A DNA stretch of 64,000 nt from NCBI GenBank assembly GCA_963713815.1, contig CAVQNH010000018.1, positions 1 through 64,000 of the forward strand. Direction: 5' to 3'. Source of the DNA: RYN-230 sp963713815 (GTDB lineage Bacteria; Actinomycetota; Actinomycetes; Streptosporangiales; Streptosporangiaceae). Both the position numbers and the translations under genes were made by a program. The notes below the pieces were generated by a model. That model was not told the origin of the DNA. It saw nothing but the letters and a program-made list of their open reading frames with translations, and did not search any database. Numbering within the stretch: position 1 is the first letter of the stretch; the number at the start of each line of letters is the position of its first letter. Shown one piece after another: positions 33,342 to 41,420 of this stretch.

Positions 33342-35236
33342 CCGCACTCGACGCGCGCTACGCTTATCAGGATTGCGCGGCGATGAAGTCAGCCCTGAGA
33401 ACCCTTTGGCGCGGGGGCCTATTTGCCCGCTGGATGCTGGCGGGGGCCCTGCGCACCACGCCCGGCCCGGTCCCACCAGGTCCGGTCCTGGCCGCGATGT
33501 GCCGGCTGCCGGGTGGCGCACTGCTCCCCACTCCGGCGATGGCCGGTCCCGCAGTAGCCAATCCGGCCCGAGCTAGTTCCCCGCTAGCCAGCCCGGCGAC
33601 GAGCAACCCAGTCACGACCAGTCCCGTCGTGACCAGTCCAGCGGGAGCCAGTTCCATGGTCAAGACCTCCGTGGCAGCCAGCCCGGCGGGGCCTGACGCC
33701 CGGCCAGATGGCCTGGCGAGAGCCTGCCCGGTGATGGACAGCCTGGTGCAGGACCCGCCGGGCACGGACCACCCGGGCACGGACAGCCCAGGTACGGACA
33801 GCCCGGGCACGGACAGCCCGGGCACGGACAGCCCGGGAGCAGACAGCCCGGACAGTCCCAGCCCGGGAACCACCGGCCCAGGAACTACCGGCCCGGCAAC
33901 CGACAGCCCCCCGGCCGACGACCAGGCACCCGCCAGCACCCCGGGCGCGGCCCCGGCCGGTACCGCGACCCGGCCCACCCGGTCGCTGTGGCCCGCCCGC
34001 GCGTTCCGGACAGCCCGCCTCACCGCACTGGGCCGGTCCGGCCGGTCCGGACGGTCGGCCCGGCCGGTGGACCTGGATGCCGCGGCCGAGTTCATCCAGA
34101 TGCACCGCCGTGAGGTCCCCGGCGCGGGCCCGGCCGGGCCCCGGCTGCGGGAAATCCGCCGGGAGATCAGCCTGACCGGCACTTACCGGCACACGGTCGA
34201 CGAACTGGAGTTCGGTGCCCGGGTGGCCTGGCGGAACAGCAGCCGCTGCATCGGCCGCCTGTACTGGAAGAGCCTCAAGATCCGCGACCGCCGGGAGGTT
34301 GACACCGCAGCCGGCGTGGCGGCGGAGTGCGCGGCTCACCTGCGGGCCGTCACGAACCACGGCCGGATCCGGCCCGCCATCACCGTGTTCGCTCCGGACA
34401 CGCCGGCCCGGAGAGGCCCGCGCATCTGGAATGAGCAGCTGGTCCGGTACGCCGGGTACCGGGAGCCGGACGGGTCCGTGCGGGGCGAGCCGTCCAGCGC
34501 GAGGCTCACCGACCTGGCCCGCGCGCTGGGCTGGGAGAGCGACGGCCAGGGCCGCTTCGACGTGCTGCCGCTGGTCATCTCCACTCCCGATGAGAGCCCC
34601 CGGGTGTTCGAGCTGCCGGCTGATGCGGTTACCGAGGTCCACCTCGTCCACCCGCGCTTTCCCTGGTTCGGTGAGCTGGGCCTGCAGTGGTACGCGGTGC
34701 CGGTGATCTGCGACATGTGCCTGGAGATCGGCGGCATCTGCTACCCGGCGGCCCCGTTCAACGGGTGGTACATGGGCACCGAGATCGGCGCGCGCAACCT
34801 GGCGGATCCCGGTCGCTACAACCAGCTGCCCGAAATCGCCGCCCGGATGGGGCTGGACACCACCCGGGACCGCTCGCTCTGGCGCGACCTGGCTCTCGTG
34901 GAGCTCAACCTCGCGGTGCTGCACTCGTTCGAGACGGCGGGCGTGACGATCACCGATCACCACACGGAGTCACGGCGTTTCCTGACCCATCTGGCCCGCG
35001 AGGAACGCGCCGGCCGGGTCTGCCCGGCCGACTGGACGTGGATAGTCCCGCCGATCTCCGGCTCGGCCACCGAGGTGTTCCACCGCTACTACTCGGACGC
35101 GGAGCTGCGCCCGGCGTACGCCCGGCATCACCGGAACCTCCCGGCCGGCCCGCCCGCGCCACCCGGCCCGCCCGCGCCAGCCGCTCGCGGCCACGCCCCC
35201 CAGCCCGCCGCGCGCCGCGCCGCCCTCGCCCGATAG
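33326..35236 (+). CDS. nos: Nitric oxide synthase oxygenase with long repetitive N-terminal extension
   Basis: The oxygenase domain (about residues 250-620 of 636) makes NO from L-arginine. The heme thiolate is Cys308 in ARVAWRNSSRCIGRLYW, the arginine-binding glutamate is in PFNGWYMGTEIGARN, and pterin-side residues are in TWIVPPISGSATEVFH. As in other bacterial enzymes there is no attached reductase. Bacterial NOS proteins are usually near 360 residues. Here about 245 residues precede the domain: a short possibly folded start (MRELIAALDARYAYQDCAAM) and then a disordered Pro/Ser/Thr/Gly stretch with GTDSP repeats. The start overlaps the globin gene. A later internal start cannot be excluded. 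Confidence 0.93.
   Translation: MRELIAALDARYAYQDCAAMKSALRTLWRGGLFARWMLAGALRTTPGPVPPGPVLAAMCRLPGGALLPTPAMAGPAVANPARASSPLASPATSNPVTTSPVVTSPAGASSMVKTSVAASPAGPDARPDGLARACPVMDSLVQDPPGTDHPGTDSPGTDSPGTDSPGTDSPGADSPDSPSPGTTGPGTTGPATDSPPADDQAPASTPGAAPAGTATRPTRSLWPARAFRTARLTALGRSGRSGRSARPVDLDAAAEFIQMHRREVPGAGPAGPRLREIRREISLTGTYRHTVDELEFGARVAWRNSSRCIGRLYWKSLKIRDRREVDTAAGVAAECAAHLRAVTNHGRIRPAITVFAPDTPARRGPRIWNEQLVRYAGYREPDGSVRGEPSSARLTDLARALGWESDGQGRFDVLPLVISTPDESPRVFELPADAVTEVHLVHPRFPWFGELGLQWYAVPVICDMCLEIGGICYPAAPFNGWYMGTEIGARNLADPGRYNQLPEIAARMGLDTTRDRSLWRDLALVELNLAVLHSFETAGVTITDHHTESRRFLTHLAREERAGRVCPADWTWIVPPISGSATEVFHRYYSDAELRPAYARHHRNLPAGPPAPPGPPAPAARGHAPQPAARRAALAR
33761..33850 (+). repeat. 15-bp minisatellite inside nos
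   Basis: Six units of GGCACGGACAGCCCG type encode GTDSP pentapeptides in the N-terminal extension of the NOS protein. Confidence 0.92.
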
Positions 35237-35237
35237 C

Positions 35238-35306
35238 GAAACCTGCTCGTAACATGTGACACTCGTCTTTCACTCCCCCGAAACACTCTGTGATGGCGGG
35301 CGAAAC
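35238..35306. promoter_or_regulatory. GlnR-box-like array upstream of glnB
   Basis: Two clusters follow the known actinomycete pattern of GTNAC and GAAAC half-sites spaced 11 bp start to start. One is GAAAC-n6-GTAAC at 35238-35253. The other is TTCAC-n6-GAAAC-n6-TGATG-n6-GAAAC at 35269-35306, where TGATG is degenerate but the two GAAAC are exactly 22 bp apart. GlnR activates amtB-glnB-glnD under nitrogen limitation in Streptomyces. Here the array is just upstream of glnB and after nos. Confidence 0.6.
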
Positions 35307-35357
35307 GCCCTAGGCGGAGGGTCGGCAGAGGACAGGGTGCCCCGAGAAGGTGGTCGC

Positions 35358-35696
35358 ATGAAGCTCATCACTGCCGTGATCAAACCGTTCAAGCTGGACG
35401 AAGTGAAGGCGGCGCTGCAGGCCTTTGGTGTCCATGGAATGACTGTGAGCGAGGCAAGCGGCTACGGCCGCCAGCGCGGTCACACGGAGGTCTACCGGGG
35501 GGCTGAGTACCAGGTTGACCTGGTGCCCAAGGTAAGACTGGAAGTGCTCGCCGACGACGAGGACACCGACGACCTGATCGGGGTGATCGTCAAGGCAGCT
35601 CAGACTGGGCGTATTGGGGACGGGAAGGTTTGGGCTGTCCCGGTTGAAACGGTTGTGCGGGTCCGGACTGGTGAGCGCGGTTCGGGTGCGCTGTAG
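35358..35696 (+). CDS. glnB: Nitrogen regulatory protein PII (GlnB/GlnK)
   Basis: A trimeric sensor of 2-oxoglutarate, ATP/ADP and, through modification, glutamine. The 112 residues show the T-loop GYGRQRGHTEVYRGAEYQVD with Tyr51, the residue adenylylated in Actinomycetes, and the B-loop TGRIGDGKVWAVPVE. The ATG follows GAGAAGG. glnD is 61 bp downstream. The usual amtB partner is not upstream. Confidence 0.97.
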   Translation: MKLITAVIKPFKLDEVKAALQAFGVHGMTVSEASGYGRQRGHTEVYRGAEYQVDLVPKVRLEVLADDEDTDDLIGVIVKAAQTGRIGDGKVWAVPVETVVRVRTGERGSGAL

Positions 35697-35757
35697 CCCT
35701 AAGCAGCGATAGAGGTCTGATCGGAGTGCGCGGTACGGGTCGGGGGGTTGGGCAGTC

Positions 35758-38019
35758 GTGACGTCCGCACCCTCGGCCCGTTCGCAGTTCGACGGGCCTG
35801 CCCTGACATCGTTCGCCGCCGACCGCGCCCGGCGGAGTGCGGAAACCGACCGCTGGCTGGCCTCCCTGCTGGGCGCGGAACCGGGGGTCGCCCTGGTCGC
35901 CGTGGGCGGCTACGGGCGGCGTGAGCTGCTCCCGGGCAGCGACCTTGACGTGCTCCTGCTGCACGACGGGCGGGACGGCATCGCCGCGATGGCCGACCGG
36001 ATCTGGTACCCGATCTGGGACTCCGGCACCCGCCTCGATCACGCGGTGCGCACCACGGCGGAAGCCCGCCGGGTGGCCAGGAGCGACCTGAAGGTGGTCC
36101 TCGGGCTCCTGTACGCCCGGCACGTGGCCGGCGACCCCGACCTCACCAACGCCCTGCGGCTCGGCGCCCTGGAAGACTGGCGGGCCTCGGCCGGCAAGCG
36201 GCTGGCCGAACTGCAGGCGCTGCACGTCGAGCGGACCCACCGCAGCGGCGAACTGGCCTTCCTGCTCGAGCCCGACCTCAAGGAAGCGCGGGGCGGGCTG
36301 CGTGACGTGCACGCGATCCAGGCCATCGCGGCCGCCTGGGTGGCCCCCGGGCCGGGGCCCCGGGTCCGGGCCGCGTACGAGTCCATCATGGACGCGCGCC
36401 ACGCCCTGCACGACATCACCGGCCGCCCCGCCGACCGGCTCGTCCTGCAGGAGCAGGATGAGGTGGCCCGGGTCCTCGGGCTGCTGGACGCGGACGCGCT
36501 CATGCGCCACCTGGCCGGGTCCGGACGCGCCATCGCCTTCTCGGTGGACCAGGCGTTCCGGCAGGCCCAGCGCAGCCGCGGCGGCCGGCGGCGGGGCAAG
36601 GCCCAGCGCCGCCCGCTGGCGGACGGCCTGGTCGAGCAGGACGGCGAGGTGGTGCTGGCCCGCGCCGCTGATCCGGCTACCGACCCGGCCCTGCCGCTGC
36701 GTGCCGCGGCTGCGGCCGCCCAGGCCGCGCTGGCCCTCGCGCCGCGCACGCTGACCCGGCTGGCCGAGTGCCCGCCCCTGCCGGTGCCCTGGCCGCCGGA
36801 AGCCCGGGACGCGCTGGTCGCGCTGCTCGGCGCCGGCCCGTCCGCCGTCCCCGTCTGGGAGGCGCTGGACCAGGAGGGCCTGGTCGCGAGCCTGCTGCCG
36901 GACTGGGACCGGGTCCGCAACCGGCCCCAGCGCAACCCGCTGCACACCTACACGGTGGATCGTCACCTGGTGGAAACCGCCGCGCGGGCAGCGGTCCTCA
37001 CCCGGGACGTGGGCCGTCCCGACCTGCTCCTGCTGTCCGCGCTGCTGCACGACATCGGCAAGGGCTGGCCCGGTGACCACCGGATCACCGGCGAGGTGGT
37101 GGCCCGCGACGTGGCCCGCCGGGTCGGGCTCGGCCCGTCCGACGCGGAACTGGTCGCCGGGGCCGTCCGGCATCATCTCCTGCTGCCGCAGACCGCGACG
37201 CGCCGCGACCTGGACGACCCGGTCACGGTGGCCCAGGTGGCCTCGGTGGTCGGGGGCCGGCCGCTGCTCGAGCTGCTGCACATGCTGGCCATCGCGGACG
37301 GCCAGGCCACCGGCCCGGCCGCCTGGAACGACTGGAAGGAAGGCCTGGTCGCAGACCTGGTCCGCCGGGTGGAGTCCCGGCTGGACGGGGAGGTGCCGGC
37401 CGAGCCGCTGCCGCTGCGGCCGGACCAGGCCGCGCTCGCCGAGGAGGGAGCGCCCGCGGCCCGGGTCAAGGGCTCCGAGGTGACCATCGTCGCCCCGGAC
37501 CGCCCCGGGCTGCTGTGGCAGGCCGCCGGCGTGCTCGCCTCGCACCGGCTGGCGGTGCGCTCCGCGAACGCCACGTCGCACGGGAACATGGCCGTGGCCG
37601 CCTTCACGGTGGCCCCCGAGTACGGCGACCCGCCCGACGCGGACCTGGTCACCAGCGACCTGCGCCGGGCCCTGGCCGGGCGGCTGGACGTGGCGGAACG
37701 GCTGGAGCGCCGGATGCGGGCCTACCGGGAATCGCCGGCGCCGGTCCCGGTGGCCCCGCCCAAGGTCACCCTGCTGGACGACGCCTCGCGGACCGCGACG
37801 GTGGTGGAGGTGCGCGCCCACGACGCCCCGGGCCTGCTGTGGCGGATCGGCCGGGCGCTCGGGGACTGCGGCCTCGACGTGACGGCGGCCCGGGTGGAGA
37901 CGCTCGGCGCCGAGGCGGTGGACGTGTTCTACGTGGTGGATGCGTCCGGCGGCCCGGTCGGCGGTTCGCGGATCCGGGGCAAGATCGCCGCCCAGGTGCT
38001 GGCCGCGCTGACTGGCTGA
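35758..38019 (+). CDS. glnD: [Protein-PII] nucleotidyltransferase GlnD
   Basis: Modifies and demodifies PII according to glutamine; in Actinomycetes it adenylylates. The 753 residues contain the nucleotidyltransferase motif GGYGRRELLPGSDLDVLLLH (about 47-66), the GlnD helix LLEPDLKEARGGLRDVHAIQ, the HD domain LLHDIGKGWPGDH near 430 and two C-terminal ACT domains (VTIVAPDRPGLLWQA and VEVRAHDAPGLLWRIG). It starts at GTG and follows glnB. Confidence 0.95.
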   Translation: MTSAPSARSQFDGPALTSFAADRARRSAETDRWLASLLGAEPGVALVAVGGYGRRELLPGSDLDVLLLHDGRDGIAAMADRIWYPIWDSGTRLDHAVRTTAEARRVARSDLKVVLGLLYARHVAGDPDLTNALRLGALEDWRASAGKRLAELQALHVERTHRSGELAFLLEPDLKEARGGLRDVHAIQAIAAAWVAPGPGPRVRAAYESIMDARHALHDITGRPADRLVLQEQDEVARVLGLLDADALMRHLAGSGRAIAFSVDQAFRQAQRSRGGRRRGKAQRRPLADGLVEQDGEVVLARAADPATDPALPLRAAAAAAQAALALAPRTLTRLAECPPLPVPWPPEARDALVALLGAGPSAVPVWEALDQEGLVASLLPDWDRVRNRPQRNPLHTYTVDRHLVETAARAAVLTRDVGRPDLLLLSALLHDIGKGWPGDHRITGEVVARDVARRVGLGPSDAELVAGAVRHHLLLPQTATRRDLDDPVTVAQVASVVGGRPLLELLHMLAIADGQATGPAAWNDWKEGLVADLVRRVESRLDGEVPAEPLPLRPDQAALAEEGAPAARVKGSEVTIVAPDRPGLLWQAAGVLASHRLAVRSANATSHGNMAVAAFTVAPEYGDPPDADLVTSDLRRALAGRLDVAERLERRMRAYRESPAPVPVAPPKVTLLDDASRTATVVEVRAHDAPGLLWRIGRALGDCGLDVTAARVETLGAEAVDVFYVVDASGGPVGGSRIRGKIAAQVLAALTG

Positions 38020-38122
38020 CCGGCCCGGCGGGCTGGCGGGCTGGCCCCCGGGCGCGCAGGATCGCCGGATGGCCGGGCCAGTGGCACTGACCCGGTGGCC
38101 GTGACCGGATAGCCTGGGATGC

Positions 38123-39850
38123 GTGTTCGAGACACTCTCCGACCGGCTGACCCAGGTCTTCTCCACCCTGCGCGGGCGCGGGCGCCTGTCCGCGGCCGAC
38201 ATTGACGCGACGGCCCGCGAGATCCGCATCGCCCTGCTCGAGGCGGACGTGGCCCTCCCCGTGGTGCGGGAGTTCATCGCCCGCATCAAGGAGCGCGCGT
38301 CGTCGGAAGAGGTCTCCGCGGCGCTCAACCCGGCCCAGCAGGTCATCAAGATCGTCCACGAGGAGCTCATCGGGATCCTCGGCGGCGAGGCGCGCAGGCT
38401 GCGGTTCGCCAAGGTCCCGCCGACCGTGATCTTGCTGGCGGGCCTGCAGGGTTCCGGCAAGACCACGCTGGCGGGCAAGCTCGGCCTCTGGCTGCAGCAG
38501 CAGGGCAACACGCCGATGCTGGTCGCCGCGGACCTGCAGCGCCCCAACGCCGTCCAGCAGCTCCAGGTGGTGGGCGAGCGGGCCGGGGTGGCGGTCTATG
38601 CCCCCCAGCCCGGTAACGGCGTGGGCGACCCGGTCCAGGTGGCGCGCGACTCGATCGAGGAAGCCCGCCGCCGGCAGCACAACGTCGTCGTCATCGACAC
38701 CGCCGGCCGGCTGGGCATCGACGAGGAGCTGATGCGCCAGGCGATCGGGATCAGGGACGCCACCGACCCGGACGAGATCCTGTTCGTGGTGGACGCGATG
38801 ATCGGCCAGGACGCGGTGGCCACCGCCCAGGCGTTCCTGGACGGCGTCGGCTACGACGGCGTCGTGCTGACCAAGCTGGACGGCGACGCCCGCGGTGGCG
38901 CGGCGCTGTCGATCGCCGAGCTCACCGGGCGCCCGGTGATGTTCGCGTCGTCCGGGGAGAAGCTCGAGGACTTCGACGTCTTCCACCCGGACCGGATGGC
39001 CTCGCGGATTCTCGACATGGGCGACATGCTCACCCTGATCGAGCAGGCGGAGCGGGCCTTCGACGAGGACCAGGCCGCCTCCATGGCGAACAAGCTGGCC
39101 TCCGGCGAGGGCTTCACGCTGGAGGACTTCGTCGAGCAGCTGGCCATGGTGCGCAAGCTCGGCCCGATCGGGAACCTGCTCGGCATGCTGCCGGGCGCGG
39201 CGCAGAACCGCGAGATGCTCAGCCAGATCAGCGACAAGGACCTGGACCGTGCGGCGGCCATCGTCAACTCGATGACCCCCGCGGAACGCCGCAACCCGAA
39301 GATCCTCAACGGGAGCCGCAGGTCCCGGATCGCCAACGGCTCCGGGGTCACCGTCGGTGAGGTGAACAACCTCGTGGTCCGGTTCCTCGAGGGCCAGAAG
39401 ATGATGCGGCAGATGATGGGCGGCGGCGGGATGCCCGGCATGCCGGCCATCCCGGGCATGCGGCGGGCCGCGACCAAGAGCGCCAAGGGCAAGAAGAACA
39501 ACAAGAAGAAGCCCAAGGGCGGCCGTCCCGGCGGCAACCCCGCGAAGGCGGCGCAGCCCAAGCCGGCCGGCGCCCCCCGGGCCGGCAACGGCGCGGCCCC
39601 GGCCCTCCCGCCCGGCCTCGGCGGCGGCGGCGGTGGCGCCCTGGGCGGCATGCCCGGCTCCCAGGAGGAACTGGCCGCGAGCCTGGAGGCGCTGACCTCC
39701 AACCCGGCCGCGCTCCGGGCGGCCGGCAAGGTCGCCAGCAAGATGCCCCCGCCCGACTCGCTGACCGGCGGCACGTCCGGCCCGGCCAGCCTCCCGGCCG
39801 GCTTCGGCCTGCTGCGGCGCAACCGCCAGAAGAAGGACGACGACGACTAA
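38123..39850 (+). CDS. ffh: Signal recognition particle protein Ffh
   Basis: A GTPase that binds signal peptides and 4.5S RNA. The 575 residues include G1 GLQGSGKTTLAGKLG, DTAGRLGIDEEL, TKLDGDARGGAALS and the methionine-rich M domain with MGDMLTLIEQAE and GKKMMRQMM-like GQKMMRQMMGGGG. The C-terminal 120 residues form a Lys/Gly/Pro-rich tail longer than usual. Translation starts at GTG. Confidence 0.96.
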   Translation: MFETLSDRLTQVFSTLRGRGRLSAADIDATAREIRIALLEADVALPVVREFIARIKERASSEEVSAALNPAQQVIKIVHEELIGILGGEARRLRFAKVPPTVILLAGLQGSGKTTLAGKLGLWLQQQGNTPMLVAADLQRPNAVQQLQVVGERAGVAVYAPQPGNGVGDPVQVARDSIEEARRRQHNVVVIDTAGRLGIDEELMRQAIGIRDATDPDEILFVVDAMIGQDAVATAQAFLDGVGYDGVVLTKLDGDARGGAALSIAELTGRPVMFASSGEKLEDFDVFHPDRMASRILDMGDMLTLIEQAERAFDEDQAASMANKLASGEGFTLEDFVEQLAMVRKLGPIGNLLGMLPGAAQNREMLSQISDKDLDRAAAIVNSMTPAERRNPKILNGSRRSRIANGSGVTVGEVNNLVVRFLEGQKMMRQMMGGGGMPGMPAIPGMRRAATKSAKGKKNNKKKPKGGRPGGNPAKAAQPKPAGAPRAGNGAAPALPPGLGGGGGGALGGMPGSQEELAASLEALTSNPAALRAAGKVASKMPPPDSLTGGTSGPASLPAGFGLLRRNRQKKDDDD

Positions 39851-39867
39851 CCCCGGGCTCCCTCGGG

Positions 39868-39913
39868 TGATCACGGCGAAAGATTTTCTCTAACGGTTTT
39901 TTCGCCGTGGTCA
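39868..39913. terminator. Hairpin after ffh
   Basis: 14-bp arms (TGATCACGGCGAAA and TTTCGCCGTGGTCA) pair with one G-T wobble around an 18-nt T-rich loop, 17 bp after the ffh stop. It probably separates ffh from the rpsP operon. Confidence 0.65.
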
Positions 39914-39978
39914 CGACGCCCAGGCCGGGGGGAGCAGGGCCGGGAAGAGCCCCCGCGGGAGCAGCGATTCGGCTCGAT

Positions 39979-40009
39979 TACGCCCTGCCCCCGGGTGTCT
40001 GGCACAATG
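39979..40009 (+). promoter_or_regulatory. Possible rpsP promoter
   Basis: TTACGC and CACAAT are 19 bp apart, and CACAAT is preceded by TGG, resembling an extended -10. It lies about 130 bp upstream of rpsP and after the hairpin. The call is weak because of the long spacer. Confidence 0.3.
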
Positions 40010-40139
40010 GGTCGGTCACCCCGTGGTTCGTCGACGCCCTCTCACGCTCGTCGGCCCGGGACCGAGCAGGCCGACGCGGTGGTTCCCACCCGGCGCGAGC
40101 GTTGCCTGCATCCGAGCTTTACTGGGAGAGACCACACCC

Positions 40140-41030
40140 GTGGCTGTCAAGATCAAGCTGAAGCGCATGGGCAAGATCCATGCGCCGTTTTACCGGATCA
40201 TCGTGGCCGACGCCCGCACCAAGCGGGATGGCCGCGCGATCGAGGAGATCGGCAAGTACCACCCCAAGAACGAGCCGTCGTTCATCGAGGTCGACTCCGA
40301 GCGCGCCCAGCACTGGCTGTCTGTCGGCGCCCAGCCCACCGACCCGGTCCGCAAGATCCTGGAGATCACCGGGGACTGGCAGAAGTTCAAGGGCCTGCCC
40401 GGTGCGGAGGGGACGCTGAGGACCGCGGCCCCCAAGCCTGACAAGAAGGACGCCTACGCGGCGGCCGTCTCCGAGGCGGTTGGCACCGGCGACACCGGCA
40501 AGGGCAAGGGCCGCAAGCCCGGCGCCAAGGCCGATGGCGACCAGGCCGACGCCGACGGCGCGAAGGCCGGCTCGGGGCGGTCTGCGGGCCGGTCCGGCGG
40601 CAGGCAGGCCACCGCCAAGGCCAGCAAGCCTGATGCGGCCAAGGCTGACGCGCCGAAGGCTGACGCGCCCAAGGCTGATGCCCCGAAGGCTGATGCGCCC
40701 ACGGCTGACGCGGCCACGGCCGACACGGCCGCAGCGGATTCCGCTCCGGCGGACGCGGTCGAGGACGAGAAGCCGGCCAAGGCCAGCACGGCCAAGGCCA
40801 GCACCGAGAAGGCCAGCACCGAGAAGGCCAGCACCGAGAAGGCCAGCACCGCGAAGGCCAGCACCGAGAAGGCCAGCACCGAGAAGGCCAGTACTGCGAA
40901 GGCCAGCACCGACAAGGCCAGCACGGACGAGGCCAGCACGGACGAGGCCAGCACGGAGAAGGCCAGCACCGAGAAGGCGGCCGTGTCCGCCGAGGCCGAG
41001 CCGGTGGCGGAGCAGAGTGACGGAGCCTGA
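40140..41030 (+). CDS. rpsP: 30S ribosomal protein S16 with a very long repetitive tail
   Basis: The first 85 residues are a standard S16 (AVKIKLKRMGKIHAPFYRII, then PKNEPSFIEVDSERAQHWL and GAQPTDPVRKILEITG). The total is 296 residues, against about 80-170 in most bacteria. The tail includes four to five KADAP units and then thirteen pentapeptides of KAST(E/A/D) type, Lys/Ala/Ser/Thr-rich like histone H1 or HBHA tails. GTG start; no strong ribosome binding site. It is first in rpsP-KH-rimM-trmD-rplS. Confidence 0.95.
   Translation: MAVKIKLKRMGKIHAPFYRIIVADARTKRDGRAIEEIGKYHPKNEPSFIEVDSERAQHWLSVGAQPTDPVRKILEITGDWQKFKGLPGAEGTLRTAAPKPDKKDAYAAAVSEAVGTGDTGKGKGRKPGAKADGDQADADGAKAGSGRSAGRSGGRQATAKASKPDAAKADAPKADAPKADAPKADAPTADAATADTAAADSAPADAVEDEKPAKASTAKASTEKASTEKASTEKASTAKASTEKASTEKASTAKASTDKASTDEASTDEASTEKASTEKAAVSAEAEPVAEQSDGA
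40779..40973 (+). repeat. 15-bp minisatellite in the rpsP tail, 13 units
   Basis: Thirteen consecutive units of AAGGCCAGCACCGAG type (last codon GAG, GCG/GCC or GAC) encode the KAST repeats. A related array of AAGGCTGACGCGCCG-type units lies just upstream at about 40642-40705. Confidence 0.93.
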
Positions 41031-41031
41031 C

Positions 41032-41274
41032 ATGCTGGAAGAGGCCCTCGAGCACCTGGTGAAGGGCATCGTGGAAAACCCGGATGACGTCCGGGTGGAC
41101 AGCCACGGGCTCCGCCGGGGCCGGGTCCTCGAGGTGCGGGTCCACCCCGAGGACCTCGGCAAGGTCATCGGCCGGGGCGGCCGGACCGCCAAGGCGCTGC
41201 GCACCGTGATCGGCTCGCTGGCCGGGGGCAAGTACGTCCGGGTCGACCTGCTGGACGTGGACGAGGTCCGTTAA
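41032..41274 (+). CDS. khpA: KH-domain RNA-binding protein (KhpA type)
   Basis: 80 residues with the KH GXXG loop in GKVIGRGGRTAKALRTVI. In other bacteria KhpA with KhpB binds RNA and affects cell division. It begins one base after the rpsP stop; a GTG five codons earlier, inside rpsP, is an alternative. Its TAA stop is also the first base of the MITE-like element. Confidence 0.93.
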   Translation: MLEEALEHLVKGIVENPDDVRVDSHGLRRGRVLEVRVHPEDLGKVIGRGGRTAKALRTVIGSLAGGKYVRVDLLDVDEVR

Positions 41275-41413
41275 GGCATGTCTCGTAGATCTTCAGCCTG
41301 CTGCGCGTCCACCGGACGGGCGCCTCGCGGCGTTGTCGTCGGCGCCTCGCTATGGGCGCCTCCCGCCTTGCGAGCTGCCGCGTCGCGACGCAAGATCTAC
41401 GAGACACGCCTTA
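41272..41413. mobile_element. MITE-like 142-bp inverted-repeat element
   Basis: Terminal arms of 22 bp (left arm begins TAAGGCATGTCTCG, right arm ends GACACGCCTTA) match at 21 positions. The 98-bp interior has no coding capacity beyond a shadow frame. The ends TA-AGGC and GCCT-TA suggest TA target duplication, as for IS630/Tc1-mariner elements; no transposase is in the window. It occupies the KH-rimM gap of a ribosomal operon and could fold as a long hairpin in the transcript. Confidence 0.65.
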
Positions 41414-41420
41414 GCCCGTC

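Noticed and set aside
35590..38547. 985-codon minus-strand frame opposite glnD
   Set aside because: It is antisense to a complete GlnD with all catalytic motifs and has no domain of its own.
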